The notes under the pieces are model-generated. The model saw only the letters and a program-made list of their open reading frames with translations, was not told where the DNA came from and did not search any database. From the NCBI GenBank assembly GCA_002323895.1, contig DCQM01000196.1, positions 15,047 to 23,519 on the forward strand: a stretch of DNA of 8,473 nt, given 5' to 3'. Shown here piece by piece: positions 1-6,898 of this stretch. Numbering within the stretch: position 1 is the stretch's first letter; every line of letters starts with the position of its first letter. The position numbers and the translations under genes are program-made. This DNA is from Akkermansiaceae bacterium UBA1518. GTDB taxonomy: Bacteria; Verrucomicrobiota; Verrucomicrobiia; Verrucomicrobiales; Akkermansiaceae.

Positions 1-66
1 AGATTTCTCTTCAATCGTATCATCGCAATAAGTAGCTTACTAGTGCGACTAGTGACAGCCTCCTAA
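1..66 (+). CDS. possible 3' end of an upstream gene (partial)
   Basis: The first reading frame is open from base 1 and stops at TAA 64-66, encoding 21 residues that end in ...LLVRLVTAS. The stop lies one base before the ATG at 68, the spacing expected for translationally coupled genes. The other two forward frames close earlier (TAA at 29, TAG at 33). The tail is not recognisable as ArsR, ArsC or any other family, and 21 codons without a stop is weak evidence. It may equally be noncoding leader DNA of the permease gene. Confidence 0.25.
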   Translation, partial: RFLFNRIIAISSLLVRLVTAS

Positions 67-67
67 A

Positions 68-1156
68 ATGAAAGTTGATATCGATTCCATGAACCTTTTT
101 GAGAGAAAGCTCACACTTTGGGTAGCTCTTTGTATCGCGGCTGGACTTATTCTTGGAAAAGGATTTCCGGGACTCTCGAAATCGCTCGACGGGATGGCCA
201 TTATGGTAAATGGCGCGCCGGTGGTTTCGCTTCCCATCGCGGTTTGTCTCTTCTTCATGATGTATCCTATCATGGCGAAGATCGATTTTGGGAATGCCCT
301 AGTAGCACGGGGGACTCTCAAACCAGTTTTGCTGACCTTAATCATAAATTGGGCTGTCAAGCCCTTCACGATGTTTGGAATTACAGCATTTTTTCTCGGC
401 GTATTATTCAAAGGCTTTTTGCCTGGGACCGAGATTCTGAAAGATGGGACCGAGGTGGAACTTTATCGCTCTTACATTTCCGGAGCGATCCTTCTTGGTA
501 TCGCGCCCTGCACAGCGATGGTTTTGGTTTGGGGATTTTTGGCCAAGGGAAACCAAGGGCTGACCCTTATCATGGTGGCGCTAAATTCATTATTGATGTT
601 AGCTTTCTATGGGTTACTGGGCAAATGGCTTCTTGGCGTGAATCAAATGCCGGTCCCCTGGGAAGCGCTTTTGCTATCCATTTCCATCTATGTCGCGCTA
701 CCTCTAGTTGCAGGATATTTTTCACGGAAGTGGATTCTGAAAACCAAGGGGCAGAGTTGGTTTGATGAAAAATTTCTTCTCTATCTCAATCCGATATCAA
801 TTCTAGCGCTCCTAGCGACCTTAGTCATTCTGTTCAGTTTAAAAAGTGAAACTATTCTCACGTATCCGCTAACGATCCTCTGGATTGCCATTCCCCTAGC
901 TCTTCAGACTCTCCTGATTTTTTTTATCACCTACTTTGCGGCGAAAGTGTTGGGATTTCGATACGAAAATGCCGCGCCATCGGCCATGATAGGGGCATCT
1001 AATCACTTTGAGGTCGCTATCGCCACAGCTGTGATGCTTTTCGGCCTTAGCTCAGGCGCAGCACTCACCACCGTGGTAGGAGTTTTAATCGAAGTCCCAC
1101 TGATGCTTATGCTTGTGAGTTACTGCAGAAGGACAAGCCATTGGTTCGCGAGTTAA
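68..1156 (+). CDS. acr3: ACR3-family arsenite efflux permease
   Basis: Inner-membrane secondary transporter that exports arsenite, As(III), from the cytoplasm; 362 residues, normal for the family, with about ten hydrophobic segments. Diagnostic blocks are the N-terminal FERKLTLWVALC stretch, GIAPCTAMVLVW around 144-155 with the family's essential cysteine at Cys148, and GASNHFEVAIA around 309-319 with the conserved Glu315, followed by GVLIEVPLMLMLV. Start choice is uncertain: ATG 68 follows an in-frame TGA at 53-55, but Met8 (ATG at 89) fits better with where homologues usually begin; neither has a Shine-Dalgarno motif. The gene sits one base after a possible upstream stop codon, suggesting it may be distal in an operon whose other genes lie outside the window. 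No arsR, arsC or arsM is seen here. Family assignment is firm; direct demonstration of arsenite specificity (versus antimonite) is not possible from sequence. Confidence 0.92.
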   Translation: MKVDIDSMNLFERKLTLWVALCIAAGLILGKGFPGLSKSLDGMAIMVNGAPVVSLPIAVCLFFMMYPIMAKIDFGNALVARGTLKPVLLTLIINWAVKPFTMFGITAFFLGVLFKGFLPGTEILKDGTEVELYRSYISGAILLGIAPCTAMVLVWGFLAKGNQGLTLIMVALNSLLMLAFYGLLGKWLLGVNQMPVPWEALLLSISIYVALPLVAGYFSRKWILKTKGQSWFDEKFLLYLNPISILALLATLVILFSLKSETILTYPLTILWIAIPLALQTLLIFFITYFAAKVLGFRYENAAPSAMIGASNHFEVAIATAVMLFGLSSGAALTTVVGVLIEVPLMLMLVSYCRRTSHWFAS

Positions 1157-1231
1157 AGCGAAGAAAGAAGAAGATATGATAGAGTCCCGATATTTTTCAT
1201 GGTTGGAACCCTCGAACTTCGATAGAATTTT
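1157..1231. repeat. short intergenic with 11-bp direct repeat and small palindrome
   Basis: The 75 bp between the arsenite permease and the first sulfatase contain the palindrome TCGAA-C-TTCGA (1212-1222). The 11-mer GATAGAATTTT occurs at 1221-1231 and again at 1237-1247, so the two copies flank the presumed ATG at 1232. No terminator with a T tract and no clear sigma-70 promoter is visible, so the two genes may be co-transcribed. The palindrome could be an operator, but a match this short can arise by chance. Confidence 0.3.
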
Positions 1232-2539
1232 ATGGTGATAGAATTTTCTAAATTAGCTGGCCATATAGTCATCCTTTCTCTTTTGGCCTGTGTCTTACAA
1301 CTCTCCGCAAAGAAGCCCAACGTCATTATTATCTTCACCGATGATCAGGGCACCGTGGATATGAATTGCTACGGTGCCAAAGATCTAGTCACCCCGAATA
1401 TGGATGGGCTCGCAAAACGCGGAGTGCGTTTTACTCAATTCTATTCAGCCGCTCCTGTTTGTTCGCCCTCGCGGGTCGGCCTAATGACTGGTCGCACTCC
1501 GCAACATGGAGGTCTCAATGGTAACGTTCCGCTCGATTCGGTCGGAATGCCCACGCAGCAAATTACGATCGCCGAGAAGATGAAAACGGCCGGCTATGCT
1601 ACCGCACACATTGGCAAATGGCACCTCGGACACCATAAGGAAACAATCCCAAATGCCCAAGGTTTTGATCACTCCTTTGGTCACCTCGTCGGCTGTATCG
1701 ATAACTATTCGCACTTCTTCTACTGGAGCGGGCCTAACAAGCATGACCTTTGGCGTAATGGCAAAGAGGTCTTTCATAATGGTGAATTCTTCCCAGATCT
1801 CATGGTGAAAGAAGCAGGCGAGTTTATTGATAAAAACAAAGCCCAACCCTTCTTCATCTATTTTGCTCTCAACACGCCACATTATCCTTATCAAGGTTCA
1901 CCAAAATGGCTGGAACATTATCGGGATCTTCCTTACCCCAGAAATCTTTATGCAGCATTTCTTTCCACTACCGACGACCGAATCGGAGCACTTTTAAGTA
2001 AAATCGAGAATGCTGGACTCACGAATGACACCATCATTATTTTCCAGTCAGATCACGGTGCATCCGAAGAAGTTCGAGCTCATAAAGGAGGCGGGAGTGC
2101 GGGACCACACCGAGGTGCAAAATTTAGCCTCTACGAGGGTGGTATCCGAGTTCCCGCCATCATTTCTTGGCCAGGTAATCTGCCGCAAAACGAGGTACGG
2201 AATCAAATCGCCACAGGTTGCGATTGGTTCCCAACCATCATGGAGCTCTGTAAAATTCCGGCTGCTGAACATAAGATCGATGGCAAAAGCCTGCTCCCAG
2301 TGATCAATTCAAAAAGCGCTAGTTCAGCTCACAAAATTTTTCACTGGAAATCAGGAAACTCAGTAGCAGTTCGCGAAGGAAAATGGAAGCTAGTGATGAG
2401 TGGAAAAAAAGTAGAGCTTTTTGATCTTCCAAATGATTTGGGTGAATCGCGTAATCTTATAAAAGAGCATCCTAAGATGGTGAAAAAACTTCGTGAGCAA
2501 AGTGCTATTTATTGGCGAAGTGTGAACCCCTCTAAATGA
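1232..2539 (+). CDS. exported formylglycine-dependent sulfatase (arylsulfatase A-like, S1 family)
   Basis: Hydrolyses a sulfate ester, probably on a sulfated sugar or polysaccharide, outside the cytoplasm. The 435 residues begin with a signal peptide (hydrophobic 11-24, likely cleavage after Ala26). The alkaline-phosphatase/sulfatase fold follows: metal-binding Asp37-Asp38 in FTDDQG, the active-site signature Cys77-Ser-Pro-Ser-Arg81 in which the Cys is oxidised to formylglycine, GKWHLG at 128-133 (Lys129, His131), His217 in NTPHYP, Asp274-His275 in SDHG and Lys297 in RGAKFSLYEGG. The C-terminal subdomain has the usual REGKWKLV and ELFDLPNDLGE blocks at 381-405. All expected catalytic residues are present, so it should be active if a maturase is encoded elsewhere; none is in this window. 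The start is the only sensible one: the in-frame ATG at 1199 is cut off by TAG at 1223. The substrate cannot be read from the sequence; N-acetylgalactosamine-6-sulfatase-like labels are common for such proteins but would be guesswork. Confidence 0.93.
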   Translation: MVIEFSKLAGHIVILSLLACVLQLSAKKPNVIIIFTDDQGTVDMNCYGAKDLVTPNMDGLAKRGVRFTQFYSAAPVCSPSRVGLMTGRTPQHGGLNGNVPLDSVGMPTQQITIAEKMKTAGYATAHIGKWHLGHHKETIPNAQGFDHSFGHLVGCIDNYSHFFYWSGPNKHDLWRNGKEVFHNGEFFPDLMVKEAGEFIDKNKAQPFFIYFALNTPHYPYQGSPKWLEHYRDLPYPRNLYAAFLSTTDDRIGALLSKIENAGLTNDTIIIFQSDHGASEEVRAHKGGGSAGPHRGAKFSLYEGGIRVPAIISWPGNLPQNEVRNQIATGCDWFPTIMELCKIPAAEHKIDGKSLLPVINSKSASSAHKIFHWKSGNSVAVREGKWKLVMSGKKVELFDLPNDLGESRNLIKEHPKMVKKLREQSAIYWRSVNPSK

Positions 2540-2618
2540 AATAGGCCCTCCTTCTAGAAAGCGTAAAGGCAAGGACTAGATCAATATCCTTCGATCGCTC
2601 TTCAATTCAAACCTGTGA

Positions 2619-2633
2619 ATGGGCCTTTCCCAT
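2619..2633 (-). terminator. weak hairpin in the convergent gap
   Basis: ATGGG (2619-2623) and CCCAT (2629-2633) form a perfect 5-bp stem with a 5-base loop, two bases beyond the TAA (2636-2638) of the vWA gene fossil in the minus direction. Location between converging genes suits a terminator for the vWA transcript. The stem is short and no T tract follows on either strand, so this is only a candidate. Confidence 0.2.
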
Positions 2634-2635
2634 CG

Positions 2636-2715
2636 TTATTTGAGACGCTTTCGTTTGCCCTTGGCATCAACCATTTTCGCTTGGCCACCATCATACCCGC
2701 CATGGTTCTGTCGAA
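2636..2715 (-). pseudogene. fossil 3' end of a second vWA-domain gene
   Basis: Directly after the intact vWA gene's stop, the minus strand encodes a diverged, frameshifted copy of that protein's C-terminus. Reading from 2709, RTMAGM aligns with KTIAEM of the intact gene. One base is then missing (2-base AT at 2691-2690 where the intact gene has codon ACC). From 2689 the next frame reads GGQAKMVDAKGKRKRLK and stops at TAA 2638-2636, against GGMLTMVNANGKREEIK in the intact protein. By hand alignment 12 of 24 residues are identical and codon spacing to the stop is the same. Most differences are third-position or conservative, which suggests that the copy evolved as a coding gene before it was truncated. 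No body of a second gene remains: upstream sequence is the intact gene itself. The simplest reading is a former tandem paralogue almost entirely deleted. Confidence 0.7.
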
Positions 2716-2720
2716 GCCTC

Positions 2721-3785
2721 TTACTTGATCTCTTCGCGCTTTCCGTTGGCATTCACCATGGTGAGCATTCCACCGGTCATTTCCGCTATCGTTTTAAGAT
2801 CGGCCTTGGCCTTAGGATGCATCAGAGCCACACAGTTGATGACCACGCCCATTTCTTTTGCGCGCTTCCCAACTTCCTGGGCCCACTTCGCTGAACCACT
2901 CGCACTCCCGTCAGTCATAAAATAAATGGTTTGGGGCGGCGGTTCCATATCAAGAGCCATATGAATCGGGTGGTGCCAAATCGTTCCCCAAACCAACTTT
3001 GTCTCATTCACAATCTTCTGGAGCCTTTTGACCTCACGATCCCCAATCTCCCACCAAGGAGCTTTTTGCTTGGGCCCATCTGGCTGCCACCCATTAGCCC
3101 CACCTGTCGTCTTCCATCTATAGTTTTTACCTTTCGGAGGGTCAACCACGGCCTCCTTTTGCTTGATCATTTTTACCTTATCTCCAGCCACCCACGCCGG
3201 CCCAGCGAAGAAGATCATCCCGACCTGCAATCCGTTTTGCATTTTTTGTAACGAGCTAGAAAGCTCCTTTCTCATGATTTGGTCACGCCCTTGCGACCTC
3301 ATCGAGGCCGAGTAATCAATGACATAAGCCAAGCGCTCAGAGGCCGAAGTTTGACCAAAAAAAGTCGAGCCGCCCCCATTCCCAAATCCTTCACCATCAC
3401 CCCAGCCAGCCCCAAAATCATCACCTACCCCAATATCTATCGACACATCCTCGACTTCAATTTCTGGGATAGGAATTGTGGTTGGCGACTCGGTATTTGC
3501 TACCAACATCTTAGCAGCCGCCAAACTCGGCGCAGCCGGCTTGCGCTGCACGTTAGTTTGAATCTTTGGCTGCTTAATCTTTGGCTCTGGCTTGGAGACT
3601 CCCGAATAAGCGACCAATGAAGGTTTTTCGGCCGGATTGACCGTCATTAATATTACTGCAAGTATGAGACCGATGAGAACCATCAGCAGGAGCGCGGTGA
3701 TCAAACTCACCAAAGTCGCAGTTCGCTGCTGGCGTTTCACGATTGATCGCGCGGATGGCCGCGGAGCTTCTGCTGCTTCGTTCAC
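2721..3785 (-). CDS. membrane-anchored von Willebrand factor A domain protein
   Basis: A 354-residue single-pass protein. A basic N-terminus (RSIVKRQQR, 13-21) precedes one hydrophobic helix at about 24-47, predicting N-in topology with the rest outside the cytoplasm. A Pro/Lys-rich linker (50-110) and a Gly-rich stretch (118-140) lead into a vWA domain at about 150-345. The metal-ion-dependent adhesion site is complete: Asp157-Tyr-Ser159-Ala-Ser161, a Thr at 268 in the WGTIW loop, and Thr291-Asp292-Gly in FMTDGSAS. vWA domains bind protein partners through a divalent metal; the partner here is unknown. An insert rich in Trp, Lys and Pro (about 214-248) interrupts the domain core. The start is GTG (3785-3783), the only plausible start after the in-frame TAA at 3818-3816; no Shine-Dalgarno motif precedes it. 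It is divergent from the DUF3592-like gene and is followed by the fossil of a second copy. The fold is clear; biological role is not. Confidence 0.88.
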   Translation of the reverse strand: MNEAAEAPRPSARSIVKRQQRTATLVSLITALLLMVLIGLILAVILMTVNPAEKPSLVAYSGVSKPEPKIKQPKIQTNVQRKPAAPSLAAAKMLVANTESPTTIPIPEIEVEDVSIDIGVGDDFGAGWGDGEGFGNGGGSTFFGQTSASERLAYVIDYSASMRSQGRDQIMRKELSSSLQKMQNGLQVGMIFFAGPAWVAGDKVKMIKQKEAVVDPPKGKNYRWKTTGGANGWQPDGPKQKAPWWEIGDREVKRLQKIVNETKLVWGTIWHHPIHMALDMEPPPQTIYFMTDGSASGSAKWAQEVGKRAKEMGVVINCVALMHPKAKADLKTIAEMTGGMLTMVNANGKREEIK

Positions 3786-3959
3786 GGTATTGAATAGTGA
3801 TTGGAAAAACCCATCGAGGTATTACCCTCGCCTGATTTGCGACCATAACGATTAAATTTTAGGACCCACCAGCCCTAAATTCAGCCCGACCAGAATTTTT
3901 CAAAAATCTAAAGCTCCTTTCGTGACTGTCTCATCAATTCGGAATAAGCTAGCAATGTA
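3786..3959. promoter_or_regulatory. divergent promoter region between the vWA and DUF3592-like genes
   Basis: This 174-bp gap must hold promoters for both flanking genes, which point away from each other. Two perfect inverted repeats are visible: CGAGG-TATTAC-CCTCG at 3815-3830, 30 bases upstream of the vWA start and therefore likely in its leader or promoter, and ATTTTT-C-AAAAAT at 3895-3907, 53 bases upstream of the other start. Either could be an operator or leader hairpin. No -35/-10 pair convincing enough to report was found. The plus-strand gene starts at a TAATG junction (3958-3962). Confidence 0.45.
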
Positions 3960-5279
3960 ATGACGAAGCGACTTCTAAATCTCAACACCGTTGGCCTTTT
4001 GGTCATCGTTGCAGGGGTAGTAGTTGCCGGACTTACCTTCAATTTTACGAAGCGTAACAACGAATTCCTTGAAAATGGATTAACTCGTCAAGGACGCATT
4101 ATCAGCTTCCACGAATCCAGCACCGCTTCCGATACCAAAGTCCGGCACACCGCTCAGATTCAGGCTAATCTCGCGACCTCGGAAGAAAACGCTCTCATTA
4201 GCATTGTGGAAGTCGATATCTCGCCAGATTTCTCCGACGAACTCGAAATCGGCTCTCAAATCCCCCTCCTCGTCCTCCCTGGAGATCCGCCCTCCGTCCG
4301 GCTCAAAACCCAAACAAAAGAGGCAATCTTTGGGGTCGGATATATCCTCGCGACTACGCTTGGTATTCTCGGCCTAGTTCTCATCTGGATTAATCGTAGT
4401 AAAAGTAATCTACGCTCAAGCTGGCGCGGACGCACCGTACAACTTTCCCGGGGGGCAACTCTGAGCGACTCACTCCAAAAAATTGCCGTCAAATCAACTG
4501 TTCTTTACGATGGCCCATTCGAGTTTTCTTATGCCGAAGAAAAGACGCGAATCAACCTTAACGACGGAACCTCGCTTCGTATTAATCAATATCGTCCGCT
4601 AGCCGAAATCGCTCTAGAGGTCCCCGAACAAGATGTCCTCAAAATCCTGCGCACCGCCAAGAGTGACTGGAATCTCCCTACCGGTGCAGATGCCAAAACC
4701 GCGCTAACCCATCTTTTAGAAGAGGGTAAAATCACCCATACCGATCAATTCTTTATCAACCGTAATCATCTCGGAATTCTTTCGCGCGATGAAGTCGACA
4801 ACGGTCACTGGCATTCGTGGGTTCGTGGAGTCTGGCAACTTTCCGCCGCCGGACGGATCCTTGCTGGTCTTCTTTCTGCGAATCCAGCCTTCGTTCGGAA
4901 AGCCGCAGACAAAGTTCTTTATCACGACAACCTCTCCCTTGTCGCCTCCCTTGCTCCCCATCTACCTAGGATTCGTAAATCTCCTTCGGGAACTTCTGAT
5001 GACAAAAGAACTCTCGGTCTCGCCATAGAGCTCATTGGAGATCTGCACGATAAAAAATGCCCTTGCCAAACCTATACAAGTCACCCGTTTTTCTCCCCCA
5101 AGCTTCTTCTCGAAAAGAAGAAGATGAAAAAGGAAAAACCCGAAGGTAAGGACGCCTCATCCACCGCACACAAACTCTGTTGTAACTACTGCAAGCGCAT
5201 TTACTCAGTCACCACCAAGGTCCACTCCGGTCAACAGCAATTCCATTGGAAACAACTCACCGGCCCCGAAAATAAATAG
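3960..5279 (+). CDS. two-TM DUF3592-like membrane protein with putative C-terminal zinc ribbon
   Basis: A 439-residue protein without a known function. Hydrophobic helices at about 10-27 and 122-144 flank an extracytoplasmic segment (29-120) containing NGLTRQGRIISF and EIGSQIPLLVLPGDPPSVRL; two helices around a small beta-rich domain with a G-x-x-IPLLVLPGDPP turn resemble DUF3592, though this is pattern recognition, not a search. Residues 145-360 are predicted cytoplasmic and mixed, with helical, Leu/Ala-rich parts at 244-256 and 293-336. The tail holds Cys367-Pro-Cys369 and, after a lysine-rich linker (382-397), Cys407-Cys408-x-x-Cys411 in CCNYCKRIYSV. This has the look of a split zinc ribbon (ligands probably 367, 369, 408, 411). 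These are the only cysteines in the protein, which strengthens the metal-site idea. The ATG at 3960 is the first start after a stop and directly precedes the N-terminal helix; no Shine-Dalgarno motif is seen. Divergent from the vWA gene, so possibly co-regulated. Confidence 0.8.
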   Translation: MTKRLLNLNTVGLLVIVAGVVVAGLTFNFTKRNNEFLENGLTRQGRIISFHESSTASDTKVRHTAQIQANLATSEENALISIVEVDISPDFSDELEIGSQIPLLVLPGDPPSVRLKTQTKEAIFGVGYILATTLGILGLVLIWINRSKSNLRSSWRGRTVQLSRGATLSDSLQKIAVKSTVLYDGPFEFSYAEEKTRINLNDGTSLRINQYRPLAEIALEVPEQDVLKILRTAKSDWNLPTGADAKTALTHLLEEGKITHTDQFFINRNHLGILSRDEVDNGHWHSWVRGVWQLSAAGRILAGLLSANPAFVRKAADKVLYHDNLSLVASLAPHLPRIRKSPSGTSDDKRTLGLAIELIGDLHDKKCPCQTYTSHPFFSPKLLLEKKKMKKEKPEGKDASSTAHKLCCNYCKRIYSVTTKVHSGQQQFHWKQLTGPENK

Positions 5280-5357
5280 AATTTGTTTCTTCAACGTATC
5301 CTAATTTCTCTGATCTTTTTGGGTGCAAAAATGCCCCTGCCGCAAAATCCAAGGCAT

Positions 5358-5390
5358 GAGCCAAGAAGAAGGGACTAAAATCCTTGGCTC
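5358..5390. terminator. 8-bp inverted repeat between convergent genes
   Basis: GAGCCAAG (5358-5365) and CTTGGCTC (5383-5390) are perfect complements separated by 17 bases. The pair lies in the 129-bp gap between two converging genes, where a bidirectional terminator would be expected. CCAAGG at 5349-5354 could compete for pairing with CCTTGG at 5382-5387. The loop is long and neither strand has a T tract right after the stem, so an intrinsic terminator is possible but not strongly supported. Confidence 0.35.
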
Positions 5391-5408
5391 TCCCAGACCG
5401 CTAGGAAC

Positions 5409-6887
5409 CTAATTTCTTTCCCCCTTTTTTGATGGCAATATGTTTGCTTTCTCCGCCACCTCTAAGTGCCGATCAAAAAGCGTAATATATTTCTGATATC
5501 CATTGCCCTTTACGGCCTCCTTCTTCCAATGCTTGAGTTGGACATCATAATTTTTGCGCATCATTCCGAGCTTCTTCTTATGCTCCGGCACTTGGACAAG
5601 ATTAGTTAGCTCAAGGGGGTCGTTCTTGAGATTAAAAAGCTCTTCAGTTGGTTTCATCTCATCGTTTTCAAACCACCAATAAGTGTATTTAAAAGGCCCC
5701 GAGACAATGCTCATACAAGTCGTGGGCGCAGGCGGAAAAGTATTTATCAAGGCCAAGCTTCCATGGCCCCCTATTCTTGGATTCTCGAGCAATGGTAGAA
5801 GGCTTATGCCGTCCATATTTTCCGTAGCTTCCAAACCCGCGAGCTCTAGAATGGTTGGCGCAAAATCAATGTTTCCAGTCAATCGATCACACCGAAGCTT
5901 CTTTCCCGAACTCTTAACGCGAGGATCAAAAATAATCAATGGGACGCGAGACGATTCCTCCATTGGCAAGACTTTAGACCCATAACCATGGGATCCACAG
6001 ATAAAGCCGTTGTCGCTCGTGTAAATAATGACGGTATTCTCAACAATTTTCTGCGATTTCAGCTCATCGCGAATCATTCCAAGAGCGAAATCAATCGCAT
6101 AAATTTGCTGGTAGTAGGTCGCCATAACTTCGTCGTAATTCTTATCGTAACCCCACGATTCAAAACGTTCAAATTGTCTGCCCTGCTTACTCTGCGGCGA
6201 AAGATGCTCACCATAACGCCGACCATAATTTGCCGGTTTAGTAAATTTCTTTCCTTTATACACATGATCGAAACGAGGGTCAGGAGTAGTCGGCCGATGA
6301 GGTGCTTTAAAACTAATGGAAAGGCAAAATGGTTTCTTTTTCTCAACCGACTTTCTGATCACCTCTTTGCCAAAGGCCCCGTATGACAGAGTCGAGTGAG
6401 GATACTTTTTGGCAAAGCGTTGCATGGAGAGATTTTTTGACGTTGCGTAATTTGTCTGGCCTTTCGCCCCGCCATAGAAGTCAAATTCATCTTCACAAAT
6501 CCCCTTCCCATCCACCACGATCCCGAACTTTCCTGCGAATGCGGTCAAGTAACCTGCTTCTCGTAAACGCGTGGGGTAGGACCTACTCCAAATTTGGTTA
6601 GACATATCTCCGTGGACGAAATTACAGCCCGTTTTATACTCATACATCCCCGTGAAAACATTGGCCCGGCTCCCCATGCAGATCGCGGTGGTATCGTAGT
6701 GACGATCGAAGATCATCCCATCTTTTGCAAGTCGATCCATATTCGGCGTTTCTACCTCGGGATTCCCATAACACCCCATCGACAAAGTGTTCTGATCATC
6801 CGCCATCAGGAAAATAATGTTGGGTGGGACTTGCTCATAACCGGCTAGCGAGCCAACTAGTGCGAGAATCAAAAAAGCCAATTTCAT
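5409..6887 (-). CDS. exported sulfatase with variant CMGSR active-site motif
   Basis: A 492-residue member of the formylglycine sulfatase superfamily, distinct from the sulfatase at 1232-2539. A signal peptide (hydrophobic 4-15, probable cleavage after Ala15) is followed by metal-binding Asp30-Asp31 in MADDQN, Cys70-Met-Gly-Ser-Arg74, Lys120 in AGKFG, His197 in KAPHRPT, Asp292-Asn293 in TSDNGF, Lys305, and a C-terminal ELFNLKNDPLELTNL block (416-430). Two departures from the textbook enzyme stand out: Gly72 replaces the Pro or Ala of the C-x-P/A-x-R maturation signature, and GKFG lacks the His of the usual GKWH. The overall pattern, with GMYEYKTGCNF after the motif, looks like a recognised environmental sulfatase clade, so it is probably functional rather than decayed; the reading frame is intact. 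ATG 6887 fits the signal peptide; no Shine-Dalgarno motif is present. It lies 78 bp downstream of the lectin-like gene on the same strand. Substrate unknown. Confidence 0.92.
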   Translation of the reverse strand: MKLAFLILALVGSLAGYEQVPPNIIFLMADDQNTLSMGCYGNPEVETPNMDRLAKDGMIFDRHYDTTAICMGSRANVFTGMYEYKTGCNFVHGDMSNQIWSRSYPTRLREAGYLTAFAGKFGIVVDGKGICEDEFDFYGGAKGQTNYATSKNLSMQRFAKKYPHSTLSYGAFGKEVIRKSVEKKKPFCLSISFKAPHRPTTPDPRFDHVYKGKKFTKPANYGRRYGEHLSPQSKQGRQFERFESWGYDKNYDEVMATYYQQIYAIDFALGMIRDELKSQKIVENTVIIYTSDNGFICGSHGYGSKVLPMEESSRVPLIIFDPRVKSSGKKLRCDRLTGNIDFAPTILELAGLEATENMDGISLLPLLENPRIGGHGSLALINTFPPAPTTCMSIVSGPFKYTYWWFENDEMKPTEELFNLKNDPLELTNLVQVPEHKKKLGMMRKNYDVQLKHWKKEAVKGNGYQKYITLFDRHLEVAEKANILPSKKGERN

Positions 6888-6898
6888 AAGGTTTTAAA

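Noticed and set aside
58..63. AGGAGG on the minus strand
   Set aside because: No start codon follows at usable distance on that strand; a chance match opposite the permease leader.
1283..1294. Possible lipoprotein cleavage site (LLAC, residues 17-20) in the first sulfatase
   Set aside because: The -2 Leu is a poor fit to the usual lipobox and hydrophobic residues continue after the Cys to an ordinary cleavage site near Ala26; not strong enough to call.
2619..2894. Plus-strand ORF of 91 codons across the convergent gap and vWA 3' end
   Set aside because: Mostly antisense to the vWA gene and its fossil; composition is that of a complementary-frame shadow with no recognisable domain.
3922..3960. 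12-codon GTG-initiated leader ORF whose TAA overlaps the ATG at 3960
   Set aside because: The TAATG junction is real, but so short an ORF with a GTG start and no supporting motif cannot be distinguished from chance.
5356..5412. 18-codon ORF starting ATG in the convergent gap (MSQEEGTKILG...)
   Set aside because: Too short, overlaps the inverted repeat and the stop region of the second sulfatase, and has no ribosome binding site or recognisable product.
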